Source of the DNA: Leishmania infantum JPCM5
Taxonomy: Eukaryota; Euglenozoa; Kinetoplastea; Trypanosomatida; Trypanosomatidae
DNA length: 64,000 bases
Assembly (NCBI RefSeq): GCF_000002875.2
Contig: NC_009409.2
Location: 678,627 to 742,626 of the forward strand
Reading direction: 5' to 3'
Of the stretch, positions 27,592-38,409 are shown piece by piece. A program made the position numbers and the translations under genes. The notes beneath the pieces are model-generated. The model saw only the letters and a program-made list of their open reading frames with translations. It ran no database searches and was not told the DNA's origin. Position 1 is the first letter of the stretch; every line of letters begins with the position of its first letter.

Positions 27592-30588
27592 CTAGCTTGT
27601 TGGTAACCCGCTCACGCCACTCCCACGCGCGGAACGTGAGGCGGCGGCGGCAGTGCCAGTGGCGATGGCCACTCGTTGCTGTTGCTGCTGTGGGGGTCCG
27701 ACTCGAGCACCACTTGAGCTGTTCGACTGATGCTGTTGGTGGTGAATGCCGGCAGCAGCGGGAACGGCGTTCGTATACCCGCTCAGGCTCGGCCGGCTTT
27801 GTTGGCGCGTGAGGGGCGTGGCATAGGTGCTGGTGGCCTGCGGTAGTGCACTCTGGGGCTGAACAGGCGAGTGGACGCGGTAGCTGTACGGCGACTGCGC
27901 AAAGCCGCTTCCGTTGGAGAGCGACGTGCTCGGGATCAGCGCCATCTCTGTCGTGTGCGGCGGGGACTCGCCCCGCCCCCCGCCCACCATCATCGCCGTG
28001 CCACTGCCGTTCGAAGCGGTCACTCCACTCAGAGCGGCGGTCGAGGGGTGGTGACAGCCAAAGCCGTGAGTGGCTCCCACGACACATGTTGGACTGCGCC
28101 GATTCGGCATCCACGGCTCGCCGAGCGGGTACGGGCTGCTGCCGTTTCGGGGGTTGTGCGGCATCCCGGCAGGCGAGGCGAGGCCCGACGGCGTCATCAG
28201 CTCATACTCGCTGCCGAAGATGGATGTAATGTGGTGCGGCATGCCGCCGCGGCTGGCCGGGCGATGTGCTGGAGTAAGACCTGTGTAATTCGCGCAACTG
28301 CTGCCTGGGGTACCACCGTTTGCGTTGTTGTGCACGTGCGCGGCGCTGTTGCGCATGATGAGCTGCTGGTAATGCGAGTTGGCGCTGCTCCGCCCATTCC
28401 CGCCGCCATGGCCCATGTGGCCGGTTCCGGAGTAGGTGGGATGGAACGGCGAGGCGATACGGCTGTTGCCAGAGTTCATGTGGAAGAAGAACGACTCATC
28501 CACCTTCGGACCATCGGCCCCCTCGGACAGCTGCGGGCGCGACGGGGTGCACGCGGTCGCCATGGAGGCGGCGCGGCCCGAGCTGATGTGCATGCTGAGA
28601 CTGGCGGACGAGTACAGCCCTGAGGTCGGACTGTTCTCGGTGAAGACAGGGCTGCGCGAGTGACATTGCATGGCGCCGTCATCGCCGTGAACGCCGTTCG
28701 CCATGGCCGCGACGTTGGCAATGGAGTGCATCACGCCGGCAGGCGGCGCCTGCGGCGGCTTTCCAGGCGGCGGCGCAGTGGCGCCTGGTGCTGCTGCTGC
28801 TGCTGCGGTGGCGGTCGTTGGCGTGTGGTTCGCCGGGGGGTGGCATAGTCCCAAGTCTAGCAGCGAGGCCTTACCAAGGGGAAAGAAGCGCTCATCGATG
28901 TTGTCCGCGTCGTAGTCATCCCATTGATGCAGCTGCCGCCGCCACGCGTTCAGGACGCGATCGAACTGGCGCTTGCTGCAGTCGTATTCGGGGCGCGGCG
29001 TGATGGCGTGCAGCGGGTTGTGGTACTCCCGGTCGCACGGGCGGGATATCATGGAGGTGTATTTGAGGTAGCCCTCCGTCTCCTTTCCATATACGATCTG
29101 TTTGCGGCGCTGGTCCAGCCGACGACGGCGTTCTTCGGTGTCGCCTGAGTTGATCATGTTGTCCGGTACTGGCACTGCTGTGTAGTTCAGGTACAGTTCC
29201 TGCTGCACCTCCTCCAGGACGGCCAGACGCTGGGCCTCTGTAAAGTTCTTGTCCAGCGGTTGCGAGGCCGGCGGCGGCGGCGTTCCGCTGTGCTGCGAGC
29301 GCGCGTCTGCCGCGTTGCTGACACCAGCAGAGGGAGGCTGTTGCTGCAGCAGCTGCGCTGGTTGCTGTTGCACTAGCTGATCGCTGCCAGCGGTGGCGTG
29401 CAGCGCGGCCGTCGAAGAGGAGGTCCGGCTCGCGCCGTGCACGAACGCCGCACCGCCGCCACCACCTGCCGAGTACAGGGAGACGGAGGGCATCTGCCGT
29501 TGCGGCCACCGTACACCTGCACCACTATGAAGAGGAGGAGCAGGAGCTGCTGTTGCAGCGGGGGCGGTGGTGGCCGCTGTTGTTCCACGCACCTTGTGAA
29601 CTCCAGGAGCAACGCCGGTGAAGACCTGCAGCGCGGGCGGTGTTCGCACCTCATGGGGGCTTGTGCGGTACACCGGGGCAGCGGCGGCACCGGCGCTGCT
29701 CGGCATACCTGCCATCGTCGCTGCTGCACCTCGAATACTGCCACCCAGCTGGTGGTGCGACAACTGCACCGAAGGTTTCTGAATGGGCGCCTCGTGCGGA
29801 CCGCCCGGCACGACGACGTCGACGTCGCTCTGACGACGCACGCTTGGTGTGTGGGGCATGAGGTGCCCCATGTCTGCCACAGCGTTGTATTCGGCCAATG
29901 CTGCGCCGGCAAATCCGTGCCTGTTGTGTTGGCTGCCGCGCCGGTTCACCGCGTAGACGCTGCAGTCGCCCTCACCGATATTGCCAGCCATAGGCACATG
30001 GGTGCGTGTGGTGCGGCTGTGACCTACGGTGCACTGTGAAGAGTGCGGCAAAGGGGGGTGGATGGCATTCGACGAGGAGGTGCATGTCGCTGGTGGCAGC
30101 GCGGCTGAGGGACTGACGCCGCTCGCCAGCACCTTCAGCTCGCTGTCCTCGCTCATGGCGAACACCAGCGACGAGTCGCCCGGATGCTGCGACGGGGACG
30201 CCATGTGGCGCGAGCGCCTGTGCGTGTCCGGTGTGGTGCCCAGCATCACATCGCTGTCTTGGATAGTCGACCCTGCCAACACCGCTGCGTTGGTGTCGCG
30301 CGCAGCCGCATCGGCGTGAGTGCCGTGACTCGTGACGTAGGACTTGGATGACCACGGAAAGGGAGGCGCGGCTGCGCTGGCGAGCGGAGTCACACTGATA
30401 CGGTCCATCCCGGCAGCGCAGTAGATTTGACGTGCGGCGTCGCCAACAACGCCGTGGCCTCGGTTTACAAGGACACTGCTGTCCCAACCAGCTGCTGCTG
30501 CTGCTGTTGCCGGTGGCTCCACGGAGGACGACGGAGTGTTTCTGCGCGCGCTACCGCTCACGTTCGACCCGCGCATACGCACATGCAT
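27592..30588 (-). CDS. SLBP: Histone RNA hairpin-binding protein (SLBP) homologue
   Basis: 998 residues, far longer than animal SLBP (about 270). The RNA-binding domain lies at about 487-558: RRKQIVYGKETEGYLKYT, then HAITPRPEYD, then SKRQFDRVLNAWRRQLHQWD. These match the SLBP pattern YGKxTxxYxxY, HPxTPxx and SxRxWDxxLxxWRxxLHxWD. The Thr of the TP motif, phosphorylated in animal SLBP, is present (about residue 530), but the following NK is RP. Everything outside is low-complexity and probably disordered: Ala/Ser/Thr/Pro-rich N-terminus with Gln runs, and Gly/Ser/His/Pro-rich C-terminus. In animals SLBP binds the histone mRNA stem-loop for 3' processing and translation. The frame opens at a TTG (30630); the first ATG, 30588, is used. 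Confidence 0.85.
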   Translation of the reverse strand: MHVRMRGSNVSGSARRNTPSSSVEPPATAAAAAGWDSSVLVNRGHGVVGDAARQIYCAAGMDRISVTPLASAAAPPFPWSSKSYVTSHGTHADAAARDTNAAVLAGSTIQDSDVMLGTTPDTHRRSRHMASPSQHPGDSSLVFAMSEDSELKVLASGVSPSAALPPATCTSSSNAIHPPLPHSSQCTVGHSRTTRTHVPMAGNIGEGDCSVYAVNRRGSQHNRHGFAGAALAEYNAVADMGHLMPHTPSVRRQSDVDVVVPGGPHEAPIQKPSVQLSHHQLGGSIRGAAATMAGMPSSAGAAAAPVYRTSPHEVRTPPALQVFTGVAPGVHKVRGTTAATTAPAATAAPAPPLHSGAGVRWPQRQMPSVSLYSAGGGGGAAFVHGASRTSSSTAALHATAGSDQLVQQQPAQLLQQQPPSAGVSNAADARSQHSGTPPPPASQPLDKNFTEAQRLAVLEEVQQELYLNYTAVPVPDNMINSGDTEERRRRLDQRRKQIVYGKETEGYLKYTSMISRPCDREYHNPLHAITPRPEYDCSKRQFDRVLNAWRRQLHQWDDYDADNIDERFFPLGKASLLDLGLCHPPANHTPTTATAAAAAAPGATAPPPGKPPQAPPAGVMHSIANVAAMANGVHGDDGAMQCHSRSPVFTENSPTSGLYSSASLSMHISSGRAASMATACTPSRPQLSEGADGPKVDESFFFHMNSGNSRIASPFHPTYSGTGHMGHGGGNGRSSANSHYQQLIMRNSAAHVHNNANGGTPGSSCANYTGLTPAHRPASRGGMPHHITSIFGSEYELMTPSGLASPAGMPHNPRNGSSPYPLGEPWMPNRRSPTCVVGATHGFGCHHPSTAALSGVTASNGSGTAMMVGGGRGESPPHTTEMALIPSTSLSNGSGFAQSPYSYRVHSPVQPQSALPQATSTYATPLTRQQSRPSLSGYTNAVPAAAGIHHQQHQSNSSSGARVGPPQQQQQRVAIATGTAAAASRSARGSGVSGLPTS

Positions 30589-33196
30589 GATCACGGGCAC
30601 AGCGTCCTCGGCAATCGTCAAGAGCGGCAATGAAAATAGATGCGTCAGGCAGCGGCGGTGCGAAGGGGCTGCTCACACACAGCCGTGACCACCCCCCTCC
30701 TCGTACCTCCACGCACACAAGCAAGGCGGCAAGCCCTCACAACGCCCCGACTACCTCACCGAAGGAACACACACACAGAGGCCCCTGCTCTACGCAGGCC
30801 GCCGAAGCAGAGTGGCAGTGAAACCAAATGGCGATGCTCAGACAGCGAGAGGGAGATGGTAGCGAAGCAAGAGTTCCAGAAAGAGAAGGGAGGCGCAGCC
30901 GACAAGCGTACGCACGTGTGCGTGTATCGTCTATTCTACTTCTGTGCACACCAGCGCGTGTCTTGTCGACGGCGCGCGCGAGACAGACAGAGGGAGGGAG
31001 GGAGAAGGCGGGACGGCGCTTCGTTTTCTCGGTCGCTGCTTCCTCGTGCTCCTTTTACACACGCACACGCACAACAACAAAACGATGAAAACAAAATGAG
31101 CAAGGGAGAGCGCGATGCCTGTGCGTGCGTCTGTGTGTGCGGCTGCGCACCGGCGCTCCACTTTGGCGTGCGTGAGTGCGTATGGATTTATACTGCGGGT
31201 AGGCGAAGTCAACTCTCATACCCACGCAGACACGCGCGCACGGCGGCCGGTGGCGAAAGCAGCAGAGGAAGGGTGACGAGATACTCAAACTATGCAAACG
31301 CGTGATGATAATGATGGTGTCTGCGCCAGTGCCGTGACGTGTGTGTGCCGTTGACACACACACGTGCAGCGACAGAGTGACGCAGCCGGCGAGGAGAAAG
31401 GCAAGAGAGTGAGACGGGGTGAAGAAGCAAGCGAAGGGACAGGCCAAGCATCAAAGAAGAAAACGAAAGGGGGGGGGGGCGTGTGAGCGGGCGGGAGGGC
31501 GAGAAGACTGGCGAAGTGGCGAGGGCGCCACGAGCATCACAGCAAACCATCCACCACGCAAGACCTCCGGCCGGTGGTCACCGCCACTACACGTAGCCTC
31601 CAATAGTGCGAGAGAAAGGGAAGGAGGAAGGGAGGGGGCGGTGGAGGGTGGATGTGCACAATGGAGAGACAGAGAAGGGGTATATGGGTGAGGCTGTGCT
31701 TGCGGCGGGACACAATCGAGCAATATCTACGCACGCATGTAGACACGTTCGCGTGGTGTGGGTGAGAGAGAGGAACGAAGATCCGAAGGGGGAGGGAGAA
31801 GGTAGAAGCGCTGTGTGTGTGTGTGGACCACATCAAGGTCCGTACTCCATAGAAGCAGGCGGCCCGCAGCGGGTACAGAAGAAAGGACACAATGGGTCAC
31901 AAGGAGCGCCACTCCGTTGTCGAGGGTGCCGTGGCGCTTCGCGGCAGCGTGGAAAGGAGGGTGGGGGATGAGAAGGGGTGTGCTTGCTACTCACGTGCAC
32001 ACACACACACACACAAAGGCGAGACACTCAGCGCGCCCACAACCACGATTACGGACACATACGCGTCAGTGGAGCATTTTCGACCCATCACGGGCATCGG
32101 CAAGCCTCGGAGACGACGATGCTGGAAAGAGAGGAGGCCCCCTTCCATTGCCCCTCCCCTCTTCGTCCTTTGTCCGACAGCACAGTGTTAGACCGCAAGT
32201 CGCTCTGCCGATGGGCTTCTGGGGCGGCTGTGTGGATACGTTGTGGTGGTTTTTGTTTTTGTTCCGTTGAGAGAGGAGGGGGGGAAGGGCTTTGTAAGTT
32301 CGCTAACAGAGAAACGCACATGACCAAAAGCCAGTGGGGTCGACACACACGCACACACGCACACGCACACACGCACGCACACGCACAATCGCCAACGACG
32401 AGGAAGAGAGGAGGAGGAGGGGGAGGGCATGCCGAGCGACAAGCACAAGAGGAGATGGAAAGAGGCGCTGGACGTATTCTAAGCACTCTATCATCACTCC
32501 GCCTCGCTCTCCCCAAAGTTGCGCGCGCGCGTGTGTGCGCCAGACAGAGGGATTAATGGTGAACGGACGACATCATTCAACAACGACGACGGCAGAGAGA
32601 GAGAGGTGCGCTATACGAAGACAAGAAAGCAGCGACGGAAACACAACATTTGGAAGGAGGGTGGCGCAGAGGTGATGGCAGGAGAGTGTGTGCTGTGGCG
32701 CCTCCCCCCACTCTCTGTCGAGGCCACAGCAACAAGCGCGCATGCGCGTCCATGCATGCAGAGAGACAAGTCCTAAGCAGCGCACATACACACACCAGCA
32801 CGATTGGCAACCACGAAGGCAATAGCAAAACGAACTGATGAACTAGAGGACGCTCTTGTTTTCTCGAAACCCCCCCCCCCCCAAGCATCACGCTCACATC
32901 TGCAGGACGCAGCCGCTTGAGTGGGGGGGGTACAAAAACACACGGAGAGGGGGCGGGCGGGTAGAGTGTATACAAGTATCCTCACGTCATGCCTGCTTTC
33001 TACCCCCTCCCCCTTAGATTATACGTGTGCGTGTCTCTGTTGCCGTCCTTCTCGCAGTACCAGCTTAGCCGCACGCTTCCCCTTTCTCTCTATCTCTCGC
33101 TCCCGGAGACACGGGCACGCGTGCTCTTACACACGGCACGAGCAGGCAATCGAGCGAGCCAACCGCCGCGCACCCGCGACCACGCTCGCGGCCAGA
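30589..33196. other. Long intergenic spacer (2.6 kb)
   Basis: Contains an 11-G run at 31469-31479, a 13-C run at 32870-32882, and CA tracts near 31998-32013 and 32343-32388. No convincing gene on either strand. Confidence 0.7.
32870..32882. repeat. Poly(C) run of 13
   Basis: Thirteen Cs on the plus strand; length may be error-prone in sequencing. Confidence 0.9.
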
Positions 33197-35101
33197 TCAG
33201 TGGAGTTCATTCTCAAGGTATTTGTACTCAAAGAGAAAGTCGTCGATGCGGTCGTGGTCCCACTTGTCCTCGAAGTCAAAGAAGGTGTACGAGCCGCGCT
33301 CCTCCGTCTCTGTCGTCGTCTGCGGACGCTCCAGCCGCTGGTACCACCGCTGCTGCTTCGTGTGGTAGCGGTAGGAGCGGGCCTTGAGCTCCTTGGCGGC
33401 GAAGTACTGCTGGTACGACTTTTGGTGGTAGTAGAAGATGAAGAAGAGCGTGTCGAGATCCATCTGATGGTAGACGTCTTTGTTCGACAGCACCGGCAGC
33501 ACCTCCTGCGGGAAGTACGGGATCGCATCGATCGCGTTCGGCGGCTCGTAGGGGCGCTGCCGCTGCACGTCGAGCGTGTGCGGCAGGTTGCCAAGAGACA
33601 TATCCAAGAGCTCGTGGATCTTCTTCGGCGTGAACTTGGAACCAGGAGCGGCACCAGGAATGGGCGGGAAGGGCTGGCTGGGGTCTGTGTCAACGCTGCC
33701 GACCGGGGTCGACGGAGACGTCGCTGCGGCCGGGGCAATTAGCGAAGTTGTCACCGCCTCCGGCGCACTCGCTTCGGCGGTCGCAGCGACTGGCCCGAAC
33801 GGCGCCACCGGCGAGGCAGCATCCGGGGCTTGCTTCTGTTGCTGCTGCTGCTGTGCTTTCTGCCGGCTCTGCTGCTCGGCGGCGCGTCGCTCCCACGCGT
33901 TCGGCGTCGGCGCCGCGGCCGGCGGAGTCGGCTTCGGCTTCTCCTCTGGTGCTCCATGGCCGGAGTCGGTCACTTTCACCGTCTTGGGCTCCGGCGACCC
34001 GATGGGTTTCTGCGACTTCTCCCAGTCCTGCGTCACCTTGCTCGTTGCCGAGGCCATCTCGGCGAGCGAGCCGATCGTGAAACCACCGCTCATGGCGTCA
34101 TCGCCAAAGGTGTCGTCGTTGGCGGTGTCCATGTCGTCATCCATCCACTCCGGCACTGGCTCCTCCTCACCGATGTCGTCGTCCGCCGGGCTGCTGGCGG
34201 TGGGGGGTAGCAGCTGCTGCGGCGTTTGCGCGAGCGCCGGTTGCTGCGTCGACGAGGGGACCGGTGTAGAGGACGCCGCCGTTTCCTTCGGAGATGTGAT
34301 GAACGGGCTGGGCTTAGCCTGCACTGTGGACGTTGGCGTCTTGGCCTTGGCCGTCGTCTTCGGCGACTGCACCTTCTTGTCTTCGTAGTCGCTGACGTCA
34401 AATGGCACGACGGGCTTCGCCTTCGGCTCTGGGATGTCGAAGCTGTCATATATGGACATGTCCTCCATCACCTCCAAATCGACGTCGTCCTCGAGCACCT
34501 TCTGAATCGGTTCCTGCAGGTCATCCACCTCGTCGGTGTCGAGCTCCTCGTTGTTCACCATGCGCAGCAGCGACTCCCACTTGAAGAAATGGGTCTGCAA
34601 GTTCTCGAGGCGTATCTGGTACTCGGACTTCTGCTGCTGCTTCCCACGGCGTACGCGGCCATTGTTCGCCTTCTGCACCTCGTACTCGAGCAGCTCTATC
34701 TTTTTGCGTCCCTCCTCAATCGCGTCCTTCAGCCACTGCTCCGTGGCGGAGTCCGCCCTTTCCAGCGCGGCGGAGGCCAACCCCTCGTTGCTGAAGGCCT
34801 TCGTCTTCATTTCTCGCTCGATCGCACGAAACGTCTCCATGCGCTCTTCGATCTTCTTGCGCGACACCTGCATCTTCGTTTTCTCCTTGTAGTCGTCGTT
34901 CTGCATGAAGCTCTTCATGGCCTCACGGTGGCGCTGTAGCTTCTTAAGCTCACGCTTTAGGTCACCCTCGAGGCGTTCCTTGGCGCTCGCGTTGGGCGCG
35001 TTAGCTAGCTTCTCGTGCAGCTCGTCGTACGCGTCGAGGCCCTCATTGACCTTCTTGAGGAGGCGGTCTGCCTCTGTCTGCACCTTCTTGATGTTCGACA
35101 T
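33197..35101 (-). CDS. NOT3: CCR4-NOT complex subunit NOT3/5
   Basis: 634 residues. It begins MSNIKKVQTEADRLLKKV and continues with a long charged coiled coil to about residue 240, the conserved NOT3 N-terminal domain (ENLQTHFFKWESLLRMVN is recognisable). A Pro/Ala/Ser-rich linker follows. The C-terminal ~140 residues are the NOT2/3/5 (NOT box) domain, ending in FFDFEDKWDHDRIDDFLFEY. NOT3 is a structural subunit that joins NOT1 and NOT2 in the cytoplasmic deadenylase complex, important in trypanosomatids where mRNA decay replaces transcriptional control. The frame is open upstream to 35269, but that part is Pro/Ser/Leu-rich UTR-like sequence; the family start is the ATG at 35101. Confidence 0.93.
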   Translation of the reverse strand: MSNIKKVQTEADRLLKKVNEGLDAYDELHEKLANAPNASAKERLEGDLKRELKKLQRHREAMKSFMQNDDYKEKTKMQVSRKKIEERMETFRAIEREMKTKAFSNEGLASAALERADSATEQWLKDAIEEGRKKIELLEYEVQKANNGRVRRGKQQQKSEYQIRLENLQTHFFKWESLLRMVNNEELDTDEVDDLQEPIQKVLEDDVDLEVMEDMSIYDSFDIPEPKAKPVVPFDVSDYEDKKVQSPKTTAKAKTPTSTVQAKPSPFITSPKETAASSTPVPSSTQQPALAQTPQQLLPPTASSPADDDIGEEEPVPEWMDDDMDTANDDTFGDDAMSGGFTIGSLAEMASATSKVTQDWEKSQKPIGSPEPKTVKVTDSGHGAPEEKPKPTPPAAAPTPNAWERRAAEQQSRQKAQQQQQQKQAPDAASPVAPFGPVAATAEASAPEAVTTSLIAPAAATSPSTPVGSVDTDPSQPFPPIPGAAPGSKFTPKKIHELLDMSLGNLPHTLDVQRQRPYEPPNAIDAIPYFPQEVLPVLSNKDVYHQMDLDTLFFIFYYHQKSYQQYFAAKELKARSYRYHTKQQRWYQRLERPQTTTETEERGSYTFFDFEDKWDHDRIDDFLFEYKYLENELH

Positions 35102-36151
35102 GAAGGGGTGACAGATGGGCGGTGGAGAGGGCGCAAACGGTTGGAAAGGCGAAAGGACTGATCGTGGGGAAGGGGGGGAGGCGGGGGAGAGACAGGCGGA
35201 GCGCCTCGCGATGTACAACAAGTGGAGCGTAAGCCCAGCGAGAGCTAAACACGCGGGAGGGCGTCGCAAGGGCGGGCGGAAAAACAGGGGGTGTACGCGC
35301 TTACCTTTTCTGCATCACCTCTTTCTTCACGTGTATGCGTGGGCGTAGCAGGAGGTGCTGAACACGCACACAAACACACACACAACGCACACACAACCAG
35401 ACAGCAGGATAGTGAACAGACAACGCACAGGATCAAGCACGCAGGCGCTGCGGGTATGACGGGGCTGTGAGGAGGAAAAAAGTAAATAACAAGAACGGAC
35501 TGGGGAAGGCAGATAGTGGTGATGTTGGTGAGCAGGCGTGATGCAGTCTAGTCACGCGAAACACACTCGGGTGCAACAGAAACCTACACACGGAGAGGAT
35601 GGAGGGGAAGGCGAGAGGCAGAGTGGAAGCGTAGACCATACAAAAGAACGAGAGAGGCGTTCAGTGCACGCACGACGACGGCCCGACAGGGCACCAGCTG
35701 ACGTAGCGCTTCTTTTTCGGCTGCTCCTCCTCCAGCTATGAGGTGGCGTAAAAGCCAAACAAGTGTGGGAAAGAAGGGGGAGGGTAGCTGATAGGGGAGG
35801 GGCTGAGACACTCCAGATGGACGCATGCCGGGATATGTCGGTGTTGCCAGCCATCGCAGGAGATCCCACTCACGCAGCATGGCGTCTTCTTTTCCTTCTC
35901 TCCTTTCGCTTGCCTCCTTTTGCAGCCCTGTCTCGGGCGCTGGACAGCGCGCTTATATGCTTGTGCGTGTGTCGGAGAGATGGCGGCTTAGACACCACGA
36001 CAACGATGGCAAGGCAGGGCGCGTCGAGGGCCTTCTCCCTTCCCCCGGGCAAAGCCGAAAACCTCTCGCGAGACAGGCGGTGACAGCGGTGGCGCTACGC
36101 CAACGCACACGCACACATGCAAAGGCGCGTCTCCGATGATTCTCTCCACGG
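35102..36151. other. Intergenic spacer
   Basis: CA-rich around 35364-35396 and purine-rich around 35165-35200. No gene seen. Confidence 0.75.
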
Positions 36152-37717
36152 TCACACCCAGCTTCTGATGTGGCCATCCCAAGCAGCCGTCACCACCTTG
36201 GTGGGCTCGATCGGGTGCCATAGGTGGGACACCAGCATCTGCGCGTGGGCCTTGAAGGACTTCTCCAGCTTCTTCGCTGCCCAGTCCCATACGTACAGCT
36301 TGCCGCCAATGTCGCCGCTCGACAGATACCGGCCATCGTGGCTGAAGCTCAACTGACATCGCGTGCCGGAAATGGTGTGCCCTGTGAACTCACAGTCGTG
36401 CAGGAGTCGCAGACGGCCGCCGCCGTCGTCGCGGAAGACGATTACCTTGTTGTTGAGCGACTGCGCGGCGAGGAACTCCGGCTGCGTCGGGTGGTGCAGA
36501 ACGTGCGTGATAGCGTGCATCGCCGCATCGGCAAACTGTTTGATCTGCACCGGACTTCGGTAGTCCCAAGTGCGCAGCGTCCTGTCCTCCGAGGTGGTGA
36601 GCATCTTGCTACCGTTGCTCAGCAGCGTGAGGTTGAAGATGGTGCCCATATGCCCCGTGTACTCGCGCTGGTACTTACTGCAGCCAACGCGCACGTCGTA
36701 GAGGACCACTTTCTTGTCCACGGCCGCCAACAGAAGGTGCGCCTCATCGGAGGGGTGGTGAAGATGCTGTACGACGGGGAGGCTGTCTGGATTGGTTAGC
36801 ACGTGCGTACAGACGCCAGCCTCGACGTCCCACATGGCCACGGTGCCGTCTACTGAGCCAGTCGACATGATCGCTGCGTTCGTCGTCACCTCCAGGCTTT
36901 TGATTGGCTGCGAATGCGCCGCGAAGGTGGCGAGTAGCTGGCGCGTCGACGAGTTCCACAGCCGGCACTGCCCACCGATGTCGCCAGAGAAGAGGAGGTG
37001 GCCGTACGCAGGCGGGGCCCAGCGGAGTTGCTGCACGCCAGACGCCTTGCCGGAGCGTCGCTCACCGCCGCTGCTACCGCCATGGTCCGCCAGGAACGAA
37101 GACGATGCCGGCGCGGAGGCGGCGTTGGGCGCTGCCTCACAGCCTTCTGGTACCTTGAACACGCCGCGCATGGTGCGGGGCGGCTGGCACGCCTTTTGCT
37201 TCGTGGACTGCTCGTGCTCCAGCACGCTCGACGGCGGCTCTAGGAAGGACTTGCCGAGGTAGTTGACCCGCTCCACGCCATTCACAAAGACGGCCGTCGG
37301 TGGCCCGTCCACGGCGGGCACGGGACGGGCGGCCGCTGTCGCTGCGGCGGCAGCACAGGAGGATGCGCTGAGCGCCGCCGCAGCATTCTCGCGCCGAGCC
37401 CTCTTTAGCGCCTGCGCCATGGCGCAGCTGGACGGACTACCGGTGCCCGTTGCCGCCTCCGATGCCTTCTCTGTGTTAGCCGAGGATGCGTCATCAGTGA
37501 CTTGAAGCAGTGAGGGTGGCGGGTCGGGGTACGCCTTGCGAGCGTCCTCTGGGCTCGTGTACAGCGCGAGAAGCTCCGCGACGCTGTCGCTGCGGCGCTT
37601 CATGAGGGAATGCAGGTACACGTCCGTCGCCAGCTCTGCCTCAGCCCGGCCTTCGGCTCCGAAAGCCTGCAGCCGGGCCATGTCCGCTGGCGTGGGGGGT
37701 CGATCCGTGGGGAACAT
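36152..37717 (-). CDS. PRP17: PRP17/CDC40-like WD40 splicing factor
   Basis: 521 residues. An N-terminal region of about 190 residues (MFPTDRPPTPADMARLQAFG) leads to a WD40 propeller of about seven blades over residues ~200-521. The last blades are diagnostic: GHTISGTRCQLSFSHDGRYL, SGDIGGKLYVWDW, FKAHAQMLVSHLWHP and VVTAAWDGHIRSW, which follow the PRP17/CDC40 C-terminus closely. PRP17 acts at the second step of splicing; in trypanosomatids that means trans-splicing of the spliced leader plus the very few cis-introns. The frame extends to a GTG at 37891 but the first in-frame ATG is 37717, downstream of a pyrimidine-rich tract near 37770-37795. Confidence 0.85.
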   Translation of the reverse strand: MFPTDRPPTPADMARLQAFGAEGRAEAELATDVYLHSLMKRRSDSVAELLALYTSPEDARKAYPDPPPSLLQVTDDASSANTEKASEAATGTGSPSSCAMAQALKRARRENAAAALSASSCAAAAATAAARPVPAVDGPPTAVFVNGVERVNYLGKSFLEPPSSVLEHEQSTKQKACQPPRTMRGVFKVPEGCEAAPNAASAPASSSFLADHGGSSGGERRSGKASGVQQLRWAPPAYGHLLFSGDIGGQCRLWNSSTRQLLATFAAHSQPIKSLEVTTNAAIMSTGSVDGTVAMWDVEAGVCTHVLTNPDSLPVVQHLHHPSDEAHLLLAAVDKKVVLYDVRVGCSKYQREYTGHMGTIFNLTLLSNGSKMLTTSEDRTLRTWDYRSPVQIKQFADAAMHAITHVLHHPTQPEFLAAQSLNNKVIVFRDDGGGRLRLLHDCEFTGHTISGTRCQLSFSHDGRYLSSGDIGGKLYVWDWAAKKLEKSFKAHAQMLVSHLWHPIEPTKVVTAAWDGHIRSWV

Positions 37718-38409
37718 CCAAGGCAGTTGCGGTCGTTTCGTGAGTGCGATTTTGGATTTCGGGTCTTGGGGGGAGGAAGGAGAGGGGAGTACGTCTGCCT
37801 GTTGTGAGACGTGTGTGTGTGCCGCTATACAGATGAGGGGAGGGAGGCAGAGAAAGTGGTTGTACCTACGCGAACCCACCCCGGTGCGCACGTGGATGTG
37901 TGGGTGCGGGTGAGGTCATGCGCACAAGGAGGATGCCGACGAGGGTGGTGGCTGTGGTCGCAAGGGAAGGGAGGAGAGGCCGAGCAGTTGCACTCGCCTG
38001 TGCATACGCCGCATCCACCACATTTCATAGCGGCTACGTGCGTGCACCCCAGTGAAACATCGAGGAGAGGAGGTGCAGCATCGTTATGATGGCTGCGGTG
38101 ACCATTGAATGCCCGCAAATGCCTGTGCACTCATTGCGCCGCATCATCGACATCCTCTCTTGCCATGGGAGGAAGCGGGGTGGCGATGGCGGGGCGCTAG
38201 TGAGGGAGCGTGACGCACAAGCCAACGCAGAATGTGATACACCGCAGACCTACGCACATACTCAGGGGCAGACGCACAGACGTACAGGGCAGATGGAGGA
38301 AAGGAGATGGGAGAGACGTCGGGAGGGCACCACGCACACGCTTGTGGAGAGAGGTGCACACACAGAGAGAGAGAGAGACAGACAGACACTAAACACAAAC
38401 AAGCACACA
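37718..38409. other. Intergenic spacer
   Basis: Contains CA followed by (GA)n and GACA units at 38357-38389. No gene seen. Confidence 0.75.
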
